This document shows positions 42,626 to 51,049 of a DNA stretch of 64,000 nucleotides, piece after piece; position 1 is the stretch's first letter, and each line of letters begins with the position of its first letter. This DNA is from Methanobacteriota archaeon (lineage in GTDB: Archaea; JAADCQ01; Methanopyri; Methanopyrales; Methanopyraceae), in contig JAMOPO010000052.1 of assembly GCA_027064425.1 (NCBI GenBank), positions 140,521 to 204,520 on the forward strand, in the 5' to 3' direction. The translations under genes and the position numbers were made by a program. Below the pieces are notes generated by a model. That model had not been told where the DNA came from and did no database searches. It worked only from the letters and a program-made list of their open reading frames with translations.

Positions 42626-43243
42626 TTGAGCGAGGCCGAGGAGAAGGACATGGAGCGCATCGAGGAGATCCTCAAGCGCCGGACCGTCGTCGACCTGCTG
42701 ACCGAGATGAAGAACCTGGCGCAGCTCTCCGTGGACCTGGCCTACGCCGTGCTGCTGTTCGGCAGCGAGGAGCTGGCCGAGGAGGTGAAGAGGATCGAGT
42801 CCAGGATCGACGAGCTCTCGCTGTCGCTGAAGGCCAAGCTGGCCCTGGCGGTCCGCAGCGTCGAGGACGTGCGGAAACTGCTCCCGCTCATGGAGCTGGC
42901 CCAGTCCATGGAGGTCATCACCGACGCGGCCAACGACGTCGCCGAGACCGTCGCGATGGGCGCCGAGCCGCACCCGATCGTTAAGGAGGCGATCGCGAAG
43001 TCCGAGGAGAAGTTCAAGCTCGTACGCGTGGAGGAGGGGTCCGAGCTCGACGGGCGAACCCTCGGCGAGCTGAAGCTGGCCAGCAAGACGGGGATGCACG
43101 TGGTCGCCATCCGGCGCGGGCGGACCTGGATCGTGGGTCCCGACAAGCACACCGAGATCCGCGCCGGGGACGTGCTCATCGTCCGGGGCCGGGAGGAGGG
43201 GTTCAAGAGGTTGAAGCGCATGGCCCGGGGGTCACCCGAGTGA
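42626..43243 (+). CDS. PhoU-TrkA_C domain regulator
   Basis: 205 residues. Residues 15-115 are a PhoU-like three-helix bundle (VVDLLTEMKNLAQLSVDLAYAVLLF). Residues 125-200 form a TrkA-C/RCK-C ligand-binding module (LVRVEEGSELDGRTLGELKLASKTGMHVVAIRRGRTWIVGPDKHTEIRAGDVLIVRG). This architecture often accompanies MgtE-like transporters in archaea. The start is TTG 42626, with GGGG 8 nt upstream, 5 bp after the transporter stop. Confidence 0.92.
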   Translation: MSEAEEKDMERIEEILKRRTVVDLLTEMKNLAQLSVDLAYAVLLFGSEELAEEVKRIESRIDELSLSLKAKLALAVRSVEDVRKLLPLMELAQSMEVITDAANDVAETVAMGAEPHPIVKEAIAKSEEKFKLVRVEEGSELDGRTLGELKLASKTGMHVVAIRRGRTWIVGPDKHTEIRAGDVLIVRGREEGFKRLKRMARGSPE

Positions 43244-43536
43244 GCGAGTGGGAGACTCGACGTGAGAAGATCATCCGACTGCTGACGGAGTCCAAGGAGC
43301 CTCTAACCCTGGACGAGATTGCGGCGATGGTGGGAGAAGAGGACCGCCGCAAGGTCATCGAGGATCTGGAGCACATCGCCAAGACCGTCCGGAAGGAGGG
43401 TAAGCGGCTTCTAATGGAGCCCGCCCGGTGCAACAAGTGCGGCTACGTGTTCAAGAGCGCCCGGGTCCGGCCCCCATCCAGGTGCCCGCGCTGCAAGTCC
43501 GAGTGGATCCAGCCTCCGCGATTCACGATCAGGTAA
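43240..43536 (+). CDS. Predicted HTH transcriptional regulator with zinc ribbon
   Basis: 98 residues. An N-terminal winged helix (LTLDEIAAMVGEEDRRKVIEDLEHIAKTV) is followed by a rubredoxin-type ribbon CNKCGYVFKSARVRPPSRCPRCKSEWI. This small HTH-ribbon family is common in methanogens. The GTGA overlap places it at the end of the MgtE operon, so it may regulate that operon. Confidence 0.85.
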   Translation: MSEWETRREKIIRLLTESKEPLTLDEIAAMVGEEDRRKVIEDLEHIAKTVRKEGKRLLMEPARCNKCGYVFKSARVRPPSRCPRCKSEWIQPPRFTIR

Positions 43537-43538
43537 CG

Positions 43539-44123
43539 CTAGGACTCGTGCAGCAGCCTCAGATGGTACTCCAGCTGCCGCCCCCCGACGGGCACGTGCA
43601 GGTAATCCCCGACCACCCGGGCCCGGCCCAAGGTCTCAACACCCGACTCGGTGGCCTTGACGACCTCCAGCTCCTCCGTCACCGCAACCATCTCACCGGG
43701 CCGGGTGAACCCCAGGGGTCGGCACCTCACGCCATCGACCTCCAGGTACCCGGACTGCATGTTGAAGGCGATCCGGTCCCACCGGATCCAAACACCGTCC
43801 CGCTCCCCGGTCACGATCAGGCTCTCGTACGTCCTGACCTCGAAGTTCCGGCCGAAGAACGCCAGGACGTATCTCCCGCGAACCCGCCGGACGTCCAGGT
43901 AGACCTCTCCGACCCGTCGGTGCGGGACCACCGACGGGACCACGATCCCGCGGCCCACCTTCCGCACGCGCACCGGCTCGACCAGCGCACCCTCCTCTGC
44001 GCGCACGGGTACCACGTAATACCCGGCCTTAGACTCTACGGAGACTAAACACATCGTTCCGAACTTCTCCAGCCCCGCCACCCGGCCCAGCTTGACGTAA
44101 TCGTCGTGGGAGCGGGTCATCAC
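43539..44123 (-). CDS. Hypothetical beta-rich protein
   Basis: 194 residues dominated by short strands (VRVRKVGRGIVVPSVVPHRRVGEVYLDVRRVRGRYVLAFFGRNFEV). No Cys cluster, P-loop or other motif is visible. The GTG 44123/ATG 44120 start follows GGAGG closely. It overlaps the upstream gene by 4 bp and is third in the run truA, 44932 gene, this gene. I do not recognise it. Confidence 0.5.
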   Translation of the reverse strand: MMTRSHDDYVKLGRVAGLEKFGTMCLVSVESKAGYYVVPVRAEEGALVEPVRVRKVGRGIVVPSVVPHRRVGEVYLDVRRVRGRYVLAFFGRNFEVRTYESLIVTGERDGVWIRWDRIAFNMQSGYLEVDGVRCRPLGFTRPGEMVAVTEELEVVKATESGVETLGRARVVGDYLHVPVGGRQLEYHLRLLHES

Positions 44124-44932
44124 CTCCTATTTCCAACCCCCTGCACCGCACCGGAGGCTCCTGCACGTTCTTGGGGACGTACATCATCGAGCACGGCCCC
44201 CTCCACCTCCACGACCCGCTCCACGAGACCCGTCACGATCTCCGAGGTCCTACCCAGCACCACCGCGGGGCTCCAGCTGAACATCCGATAGCCCGTGTTC
44301 CGGGAGGTCAGCACGCCGGCCGCTTCCAGCGCGTCGAGTATCCTCGTCCCCAGGCTGAACCGGCGCAGGTCGGGGCACAGGTCTCGGAGGATCTCCGTGG
44401 CTGAGAGGTAGTCGGAGCGTACCTTCCTCACGTCCCACTCCGCGATCTTGGCCAGGATCCTGGACTTAACCTGCCCCACGAACGAGCGGACGTTCTCCTC
44501 CATCGCGTCCGCCCTCACACCCTCCGCGGCCGGACACTTCCCGTGAGGCGGCCAGGACGTCAGCTCGTCGCCGTCCTCTCCCGACCTTACAAACTCGACC
44601 TCCACTTCGCGGCGCAGGCTGGCCGGGAGGAAGTCCAGGAACACCTGGGAGTACACCAGGAGGGTCGCCTCCTGGGCTCGATCCGCGATCGTAGAGACCA
44701 CGTTGTAAACCTTCGATCGCAGGGTGCGCAGAGGATCCCCATCCGCGCAGCCCAGCCACTCGTGGGCGGCGGGCACGTCGATGTGAGCCACCACCAGCCG
44801 CTCTACATCGGGCTCGATCCCGGCGGTGATCCCCGACAGGGAGGTCGCGTCCGACACGTCGAGGAGCTCACAGTTCTCGGGCAGCGCGCCCTCGGGGTCG
44901 TAACACGGCGGGCAGACTATTACTCTTAGCAC
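44120..44932 (-). CDS. Hypothetical protein with possible winged-helix C-terminus
   Basis: 270 residues. The N-terminal half is alpha/beta (LRVIVCPPCYDPEGALPENCELLDVSDATSLSG; VERLVVAHIDVPAAHEWLG). Residues 180-240 (YLSATEILRDLCPDLRRFSLGTRILDALEAAGVLTSRNTGYRMFSW) look like a winged helix. I recognise no family. The start is GTG 44932, 2 bp after the truA stop. Confidence 0.5.
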   Translation of the reverse strand: MLRVIVCPPCYDPEGALPENCELLDVSDATSLSGITAGIEPDVERLVVAHIDVPAAHEWLGCADGDPLRTLRSKVYNVVSTIADRAQEATLLVYSQVFLDFLPASLRREVEVEFVRSGEDGDELTSWPPHGKCPAAEGVRADAMEENVRSFVGQVKSRILAKIAEWDVRKVRSDYLSATEILRDLCPDLRRFSLGTRILDALEAAGVLTSRNTGYRMFSWSPAVVLGRTSEIVTGLVERVVEVEGAVLDDVRPQERAGASGAVQGVGNRR

Positions 44933-44934
44933 GG

Positions 44935-45705
44935 TTAGCCCTCCCCACCCGTCCTCAGTAACAACTTGCCTCCGTGCAGTATTACATCTTCGCTTGAGAA
45001 CCAGTCCTCCTCCTCATCCAGACGGTCCAAGTTGACGTTCCGGTACTCCACCTTCCAGAGCACCAGCCCGCCCGCGGGCATGCACCTGGGCTTCTCGTCC
45101 GGCCGGTAGTCGCCGGAGAGCAGGCGGTCCGCATCCTCCGGCTCCCGGTCCCCCCGCCCCACCTCCCACACGAACCCCGCCATCCTCCGGACCATCTCCC
45201 ACAGGAACCGCTCGGCCCGGACGCGTAGAACGTAGCGACCGGGAACCCACTCCACGACCTCGCACTCCTCAACGCGCACGCGCGGGTCCCGGCCGTCCTC
45301 CCGCCTGAAGGCCGAGAAGTCGTGCTCACCGACCAGCCTCTCCGCGGCCTCCCGGGCCTCCTCCGGGCGGTCCAGCGGGCCCAGGAAGTACCGGTACTCC
45401 TTAGCCACGGCGTCCCGCCGGGGGTCGAAGCCCGAGGGCACGCGCGCGGTCGCCACCACCCGGATGTCCTCCGGTAGCCGGGCGTTGAGGGCGCCGGGCA
45501 CCGCCCTCTCGATCTCGCCCCTCACCGTCACGACCTGGTAACGCGCGTGAGCTCCGGCGTCCGTCCTCGAGGCGTACCCGACCAGCTCGAGCTTCAGGTC
45601 CGACAGCGCCCGCCTCAGCTCCCCTTCCACCGTGGGCACGTCGGGCTGATACTGAAACCCGTGGTAATTCGTCCCGTCGTAGGCGACTCGGAGGGCCGCG
45701 AGCAC
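44935..45705 (-). CDS. truA: tRNA pseudouridine synthase A
   Basis: Makes pseudouridine 38-40 in the anticodon arm of tRNAs. The 256 residues show VAYDGTNYHGFQYQPDVPTVEGEL, the catalytic Asp49 in SRTDAGAHA, AKEYRYFL, and FLWEMVRRMAGFVWEVGRG. Length and motifs are standard for the archaeal enzyme. The SelD-like gene ends 6 bp upstream, so the genes from 47,783 to 43,539 may form one transcript. Confidence 0.95.
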   Translation of the reverse strand: MLAALRVAYDGTNYHGFQYQPDVPTVEGELRRALSDLKLELVGYASRTDAGAHARYQVVTVRGEIERAVPGALNARLPEDIRVVATARVPSGFDPRRDAVAKEYRYFLGPLDRPEEAREAAERLVGEHDFSAFRREDGRDPRVRVEECEVVEWVPGRYVLRVRAERFLWEMVRRMAGFVWEVGRGDREPEDADRLLSGDYRPDEKPRCMPAGGLVLWKVEYRNVNLDRLDEEEDWFSSEDVILHGGKLLLRTGGEG

Positions 45706-45711
45706 CTCGGC

Positions 45712-46611
45712 CTACCCCGGCGGCTTGTAGGGCAGCCGCTTGAAGACCTCGATCATCTCGTCCCGGGAGACGATCTCCCGATCACCGAACCGCACGCAGG
45801 GCTCCTCGATGATCTCACCCGCCACGGTGAACGGGCAGTTCTCCTCGAAGGCGATCTCGGCCGCTCGCTCCACGTCGTCCGGGTGAATGCACACCATGAA
45901 AATTCCGAGGTAGCCGGTCCACGTCGAGTACGGCATGGAGCGCAGCACGGCGCCCTTCCGGGCCTTGCCCAGCATCTCCAGCAGGTTACCTAATATCCCG
46001 CCCCGGCTCGCGTCCTTCGCCGCGCTGATGTCGATGCCCTCCCGGATGAACCGAAGGAAGGCGTTGAACTTCACCTTCGCCCGCCGAACCCGCTCGCCCA
46101 CCTCGCCTCGCACCGGTTCACCCAGGAAGACCAGCTTGTCCCCGGGCCGCGCCGTTCCGTCCGGGATCGGCTCCTTGGAGATCAGTCGACCAACCACCGC
46201 CACGGACACGCACGGAACCAGCTCCGGGTGCGACTGCGTGTTCCCGCCCAGGATCTGAATCCCCAGCCCTTCCGCCTGCTTGCGCAGGTCCTCCAGAATC
46301 TCCTCCGCCTGCTCCTCGTCCTCCGCCTGCACGGAGTCGAAAGCCACCAGCGGCTCGCCGCCCGTCACCACCACGTCCGCGGCCGAGTGGATGATCGCCG
46401 TCTTGCGCCCGATCTTCGCCGGGTACGGCCCCTCCATATTGATAACCAGACGCTCGCCGTCCACCTCTATGACCGTCGCGTCGTCTCCCTGGAGCGGCCC
46501 GAGGATCACGTTCCACTCCTCGGGCACCTCGCGAAACAGCCGCCGACAGAAGTTCGTCTCCTCGATGTGCTCCAGCAGCCGCTCCAGGTCCACCTCTGGG
46601 ACCTCGCTCAA
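45712..46611 (-). CDS. AIR-synthase/SelD-like protein (COG2144-type)
   Basis: 299 residues of the PurM/SelD/ThiL superfamily. LQGDDATVIEVDGERLVINMEG provides the metal and ATP Asp residues, SAADVVVTGGEPLVAF the second motif, and ILGGNTQSHPE the third. The Sec/Cys and glycine-rich N-terminus of true selenophosphate synthetase is missing. Methanogens carry this relative with an unknown substrate. TTG 46611 has GGGG exactly 7 nt upstream and overlaps the upstream stop. Confidence 0.85.
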   Translation of the reverse strand: MSEVPEVDLERLLEHIEETNFCRRLFREVPEEWNVILGPLQGDDATVIEVDGERLVINMEGPYPAKIGRKTAIIHSAADVVVTGGEPLVAFDSVQAEDEEQAEEILEDLRKQAEGLGIQILGGNTQSHPELVPCVSVAVVGRLISKEPIPDGTARPGDKLVFLGEPVRGEVGERVRRAKVKFNAFLRFIREGIDISAAKDASRGGILGNLLEMLGKARKGAVLRSMPYSTWTGYLGIFMVCIHPDDVERAAEIAFEENCPFTVAGEIIEEPCVRFGDREIVSRDEMIEVFKRLPYKPPG

Positions 46612-47783
46612 CCCGCAACCCCCGCGAGCTTCAGCGCCGTTGGTACGGCGAGCGCCGCGCTGCACACCGACGGATCGACGCCCCTCCTCAGCGCGTAAAT
46701 CCCTATTCCCGAGCAGAGCAGGCAGAGCCCCAGCGCGCCCGGGCCCCGGTGAGCCGCCAGCGCCAGGAGCGCCGCGGTGACGATCGCGGTCGCCACCTGG
46801 GCGCGGACGCCCGTCAGCACACTCCCAAAGACCCGGGACGAGTACACCAGGAGCCACGTCCCGAGCGGGAGGGAGGCCGCGTAAAGGCCGGCCGCGGTCA
46901 GCGCCTCCCCCAACGTCAGCTCCCCTACGTGCTCCTGCAGGAACACCGAGGCACCGCTCCTCGGGTTGCCAAGGGCGTGGAGGGCGAGAATGGACGAGAG
47001 ATTATCTGAGGCGTCGACCCCGGAGACAACCATGATGTACTCGTCCTCGCCCCTCACCCCGAGCCGCCGCAAAAGCGAGATGACGTTGGCCGGACCCAAG
47101 CCGAGCAGGAGCCCCAGGACCACCCCGGTGAACGTCCCCAGCAGTCCGCATCTCACCAGCTTGGCGCCCGGGACGCTGGCTCTCGCCCTCGCCTGCCTCG
47201 GCACCTCCGGCCGGTTGAGGGCGCAAGACACGCCCGGTCCCACCGCGTAGAACCCCGTCAGCATCGACTCGATCGGTCCCGGGACGCTGACGCCGGCGCC
47301 CAGCAGGGCCAGACAGCCCGCGCCCGCGCTGGCCCCCGCGATCAGGAAGCCGTCGAGGCCGTTGTCTAGGATCTGGAGCCCGATCACCGCCAGGATCAGG
47401 ATCGGGACGATCGGCCGGAGGGCGTCGTAAGCCGTCGCGATAACCCCGGAGAGAATCGGTAGGAGCGGGGCGGTGATTAAGGCCGCCGCTAGGGTGCCGA
47501 GGGCGGAGAGCCTGGCGGCCTCCTCCGCCCGCCCGGCGAGTGTGTACCGCTGGAACGGGATCAGGACGACCGTCGTCGTCTGGTCGTCCGGTACTCCCAG
47601 AAACATACTTTCAAGCTTGGATACCGGAGTGTTGATCGCGGAGGACACCACGGCGAACGATAACAGGTCGTCCCGCCGCAGCGGGCCGGGATCGAACTCT
47701 GAGAAAAATGTGTTCGGGTGGAGGCCCGGGACGTACCCGGAGATTATACCCGTCAGCACCCCTAGGCAGGCTCCACCGATCAA
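46608..47783 (-). CDS. Archaeal TctA-like polytopic membrane protein
   Basis: About 391 residues with 10 or more hydrophobic segments. The N-terminal GVLTGIISGYVPGLHPNT corresponds to the GxxxGxxPG motif of TctA-type carriers, here in the archaeal DUF112-like form. A second copy appears as GVVLGLLLGLGPANV. The substrate is unknown. TTG 47783 gives an N-terminus matching the family; ATG 47825 is the alternative and would overlap the divergent gene. The spacing to GGGG is short (4 nt), so the start is uncertain. Confidence 0.75.
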   Translation of the reverse strand: MIGGACLGVLTGIISGYVPGLHPNTFFSEFDPGPLRRDDLLSFAVVSSAINTPVSKLESMFLGVPDDQTTTVVLIPFQRYTLAGRAEEAARLSALGTLAAALITAPLLPILSGVIATAYDALRPIVPILILAVIGLQILDNGLDGFLIAGASAGAGCLALLGAGVSVPGPIESMLTGFYAVGPGVSCALNRPEVPRQARARASVPGAKLVRCGLLGTFTGVVLGLLLGLGPANVISLLRRLGVRGEDEYIMVVSGVDASDNLSSILALHALGNPRSGASVFLQEHVGELTLGEALTAAGLYAASLPLGTWLLVYSSRVFGSVLTGVRAQVATAIVTAALLALAAHRGPGALGLCLLCSGIGIYALRRGVDPSVCSAALAVPTALKLAGVAG

Positions 47784-47811
47784 CGCACCCCGTCGGGGAG
47801 TGTCGTCGGAG

Positions 47812-48357
47812 ATGCTGAAACACATTTGGAACTCGTTTGCGATAGGGATGGGAGCGGCCTGGATCCTCGGGACACTGGCCCTCTCGATCGCGGTGCTGGG
47901 CCCCTTCACGACCCTAGCCGCCTTCCTGGCCCTATCAGCGGTGCTGGGGGTGTCCGTCTACCGGTCCGTGTCCCCGGCGGCGCTGGTGCGGGGGGCCGGG
48001 CTGTTGCTGCTCCTGGTGCTGAACGTCGCGCGGCTGTCGTACCTGACGCCAATCCTGGCGGCCTCGGTCCTGGTACCACTCTTCTACGTCAACCGGCTGT
48101 GGTTCCTGGCGGTCATGGCCCTGTCCGGCGTCGTTTTGATCCTTCGGGCTATCGTGGAGTTCCACCGAGCGATGCTGGAGGTGGACCCAGAGTACAGGGC
48201 CCGCGTGAGCGCGCTGGCCGCGGCGCTGACCCACGTCTGGCAGAGGATGGTGGAGGGACTGAGAGCGGTGGCGGCGGCGTCCGTGGAGCGCGGTGAGGAG
48301 CTTCGAGGGTCCCTTACCGTGTGGGGTAAGCGCCTGCTGCGGTGGGTGATGAGCTGA
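47812..48357 (+). CDS. Membrane protein, unknown function
   Basis: About 181 residues. Four or five hydrophobic segments (ILGTLALSIAVLGPFTTLAAFLAL and others) are followed by a 60-residue amphipathic basic tail. I recognise no family. ATG 47812 and ATG 47848 are both possible starts. It diverges from the TctA-like gene, and a CCCCGTCGGGG palindrome lies just upstream at 47,788-47,798. Confidence 0.55.
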   Translation: MLKHIWNSFAIGMGAAWILGTLALSIAVLGPFTTLAAFLALSAVLGVSVYRSVSPAALVRGAGLLLLLVLNVARLSYLTPILAASVLVPLFYVNRLWFLAVMALSGVVLILRAIVEFHRAMLEVDPEYRARVSALAAALTHVWQRMVEGLRAVAAASVERGEELRGSLTVWGKRLLRWVMS

Positions 48358-48360
48358 ACC

Positions 48361-48414
48361 GCGTCCGCGGTCCAATCGTCATCACCGCTCAGCAGCGCGG
48401 GACGTCGTCATCCG
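48361..48414 (-). ncRNA. Candidate C/D-box sRNA (imperfect boxes)
   Basis: Minus strand, in the gap between two convergent genes. Box C ATGACGA (48411-48405) has one mismatch. A 12-nt guide leads to D-prime CTGA (48392-48389). A 3-nt spacer leads to C-prime GTGATGA (48385-48379). An 11-nt guide leads to CGGA (48367-48364) in place of CTGA. Flanking GCG/CGC segments can pair. Box C overlaps the stop codon of the GlmU-like gene, so it could be processed from that mRNA. The spacing is good; two boxes are non-consensus. Confidence 0.4.
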
Positions 48415-49682
48415 CGTCCGTCCCAGTCCACGAGCACCCCGTCCTCGATCAGCATTTTGCCCTCCGGGACGTTCTTGCGCACGACCGTGGACGGGGCCGT
48501 GGCCGAGTAGGGACCGAGCTTCCGACCCGGCAGGATCGAGGTGTTAACACCCGTCTTCACGCCGTCCCCGATCACCGCGCCGAACTTCCGCCGTCCGGTA
48601 TCCTCCAGCTCGCCCTTCACGACCACCTTCACGTTGCGCTCGTCGTGCCGGAGGTTGGCGATCACGGTCCCCGCGCCGAGGTTGCACTCGGCCCCGATGA
48701 CGCTGTCCCCGACGTAGGACAGGTGGCTCACGTTCGTGTCCTCCATGATGATTGAGTTCTTGATCTCCACGGCTTGCCCCACGCGGACGTTCCCTACGAG
48801 CGTCGTGGCGGGTCGGATGTAGCAGTTGGGACCCAGCTCGCACCCGGGTCCGATGTACGCGGGACCCTCCACAACCGTGCCCGGCTTGAGTACGGCGCCC
48901 TCCGCCACCCACACCGGGCCCCGGAGCTCGACGCCCTCCTCCACGATCCCTTCAACCTCAGGGCGGTCCATGACGTTCCTGAGCGCCCACTCGTTCGCGT
49001 CCAGTAGGTCCCACGGTCGGCCCACGTCCGACCAGTACACGTCCTGCGGAACGCCCTTGACCTCCTCCTCGCGCGCCGCCGTCAGCAGCGCGTCCGTGAT
49101 CTCGAACTCCCCGCGCGGGGACAGCTTCACGTCCTCCAGGTAGCGCTCGAACTCGGGCTCCAGCACGTAGACTCCCGCGTTCGCGAGGTTCGAGGGGGCC
49201 TCCTCCGGGTCCGGCTTCTCCACCAGGCTCCGGACGTAGCCATCCTCCAGCTCCACCACGCCGAACTCCGAGGGGTCGTCGACCTCAACCAGCGCCATCG
49301 AGGCGACTCCTTCGTGCTCCTTCACCGTCCGCTCCACGAGCTTCGGGTCGAAGACCAGGTCACCGTTGGCCACGACCACGGGCTCGTCCGGCTCGATCTC
49401 GCGCCACGCCACGTACACGGCGTGCGCGGTGCCGAGCGGCTTACCCTGCCGGACGAACGAGAGCTCGACCTCCCCGCCCCACCGGTCCTCAACGTACTCC
49501 TCCACCGCCCCCGCCTTGTACTCCGTCACCACGACCAGCCGCTCTACGCCCGCCCGGACCAGCGCCTCGATCGAGAAGTCGATGAGCCGCCGGTCCGCCA
49601 CCGGTAGCAGGACCTTGGGGCGCGTCCGCGTCAGCGGCCTCATCCTCGTGCCCTCACCGGCCGCGAGCACGATGCCGATCAT
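48408..49682 (-). CDS. GlmU-like bifunctional sugar-1-phosphate nucleotidylyltransferase/acetyltransferase
   Basis: 424 residues. The nucleotidyltransferase domain starts MIGIVLAAGEGTRMRPLTRTRPKVLLPV, with VVANGDLVF and LVEKPD downstream. From about residue 245 a left-handed beta helix follows (GPVWVAEGAVLKPGTVVEGPAYIGPGCELGPNCYIRP...NSIIMEDTNVSHLSYVGDSVIG). Archaeal GlmU-type enzymes make UDP-GlcNAc from glucosamine-1-phosphate. The ATG overlaps the GlmM-like stop (ATGA), so consecutive steps are coupled. GGGG lies 7 nt upstream. Confidence 0.9.
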   Translation of the reverse strand: MIGIVLAAGEGTRMRPLTRTRPKVLLPVADRRLIDFSIEALVRAGVERLVVVTEYKAGAVEEYVEDRWGGEVELSFVRQGKPLGTAHAVYVAWREIEPDEPVVVANGDLVFDPKLVERTVKEHEGVASMALVEVDDPSEFGVVELEDGYVRSLVEKPDPEEAPSNLANAGVYVLEPEFERYLEDVKLSPRGEFEITDALLTAAREEEVKGVPQDVYWSDVGRPWDLLDANEWALRNVMDRPEVEGIVEEGVELRGPVWVAEGAVLKPGTVVEGPAYIGPGCELGPNCYIRPATTLVGNVRVGQAVEIKNSIIMEDTNVSHLSYVGDSVIGAECNLGAGTVIANLRHDERNVKVVVKGELEDTGRRKFGAVIGDGVKTGVNTSILPGRKLGPYSATAPSTVVRKNVPEGKMLIEDGVLVDWDGRG

Positions 49683-51037
49683 CCTCTCACCCCGCGCAGG
49701 CACTCCTCCACCAGGCTCACGAACTCATCCCGCAGCTCCCTCGCCCGCTCCTCCGACTCCGCCTCGACCGTGACCCTTACCACGGGCTCCGTGCCCGAGG
49801 GCCGGATCAGGGCCCAACCGTCCTCCAGCTCGACCCGGACGCCGTCCACGGTGTCGATCTCGTCGTAGTTCTCCCGGACTCGGCGCTCCACGCACTCCAT
49901 CACCTTCGGCTTCAGCTCGTCCGGGCACTCCACGTTCTCGCGCAGCGTTGGGTACCTCGGCACCTCCTCCAGCAGCTCCGACAGTGGCCTCCCCTCCTCC
50001 GCGAGTAGACTCACCATCCAGGCCGCGGAGAGCGGACCGTCCGGGCACATGTGCGCGTCCGGGTGGATCCACGTCCCGTTGGGCTCGCCGCCGAAAACGC
50101 AACCCTCCCGCTTGATCGCCTCCGCCACGTACACGTCGCCCACCTTGGTTCGGACCACCTCACCGCCCAGCTCCCGCACGACCTCGTCCACGACCATCGA
50201 GGCATCCACGTTGACCGCCACCTTGCCCGCGCCCTTCTCCTCCAGGATCCGCCGGCACACGAGCGCCAGCACCTCGTCGTACCCGGCGAACTCGCCCTCT
50301 TCCGTCACGAACACGACCCGATCCGCGTCCCCGTCGTGCGCGATGCCGAGGTCCGCGTCGACCGACCTCACCGTTCGCATGAGCTCCCTCAAGTGCTCCG
50401 GCCGGGGCTCCGGGTGTCGGCCCGGGAAGTGACCGTCCAGGTGCGCGTTGATCGTGATCACCTCGCAGCCCATCTCCCGAAGCACGGTCGGGGTGACCAG
50501 GGACGAGGGACCGTTCGCACAGTCCACCACGACGCGCAGGCCCTCGCCGTCCGCCTCCACCTCCCTCAGGATCCTCTCCACGTGCACCTCCGGCGCGCCC
50601 TCCTCCCGCGTGACCCCCTTAAACTCGCGCCAGTCCGGGTACTCCGGCTCCCCGTCCATGATCTCCTCGATCTCCCGCTCCTGATCCGGCGTGAACGCCA
50701 TGCCGTCCGAGTTCCAGAACTTGATCCCGTTGTACTCCGGCGGGTTGTGCGACGCCGTCACCATCACGCCCGCGTCGAGGCCCTCCTCGGACACGTAGCA
50801 GCCCAGGGTGGGCGTGCAGACCACGCCCACGTCGACGACCTCACACCCCTGCGAGAGCAGGCCCGCGATCACCGCCGAGGCGATGGCGTCCCCGTGGACC
50901 CGCGTATCGCGGCCCACGGCTACCCTCCCACCGCCCAGGTACTCACCCAGCGCTCGACCCGCTCGGAGCGCGAGCTCCGGCGTCAGAAACTCACCTACCT
51001 TGCCCCGGATGCCCGAGGTGCCGAAGTACTTACCCAC
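49679..51037 (-). CDS. Phosphoglucosamine/phosphohexomutase (GlmM-like)
   Basis: 452 residues of the alpha-D-phosphohexomutase family. FGTSGIRGKVGE opens the protein, TASHNPPEYNGIKFW contains the catalytic Ser96, DGDADRVVFVTEEG is the Mg loop, GGEPNGTW the sugar loop, and RPSGTEPVVRV the phosphate loop. Its pairing with the GlmU-like gene favours glucosamine-phosphate over mannose-phosphate. GTG 51037 has GGGGG exactly 7 nt upstream, inside the 12-bp gap shared with the tRNA methylase gene. Confidence 0.9.
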   Translation of the reverse strand: MGKYFGTSGIRGKVGEFLTPELALRAGRALGEYLGGGRVAVGRDTRVHGDAIASAVIAGLLSQGCEVVDVGVVCTPTLGCYVSEEGLDAGVMVTASHNPPEYNGIKFWNSDGMAFTPDQEREIEEIMDGEPEYPDWREFKGVTREEGAPEVHVERILREVEADGEGLRVVVDCANGPSSLVTPTVLREMGCEVITINAHLDGHFPGRHPEPRPEHLRELMRTVRSVDADLGIAHDGDADRVVFVTEEGEFAGYDEVLALVCRRILEEKGAGKVAVNVDASMVVDEVVRELGGEVVRTKVGDVYVAEAIKREGCVFGGEPNGTWIHPDAHMCPDGPLSAAWMVSLLAEEGRPLSELLEEVPRYPTLRENVECPDELKPKVMECVERRVRENYDEIDTVDGVRVELEDGWALIRPSGTEPVVRVTVEAESEERARELRDEFVSLVEECLRGVRG

Positions 51038-51049
51038 GGGGGAACCCCC
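51038..51049. promoter_or_regulatory. Shared palindromic Shine-Dalgarno element (GlmM-like / tRNA methylase)
   Basis: The entire gap between two divergent start codons is GGGGGAACCCCC. On the plus strand GGGGG is 7 nt before TTG 51050. On the minus strand GGGGG is 7 nt before GTG 51037. The spacings are identical, and no other intergenic base remains. Confidence 0.7.
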
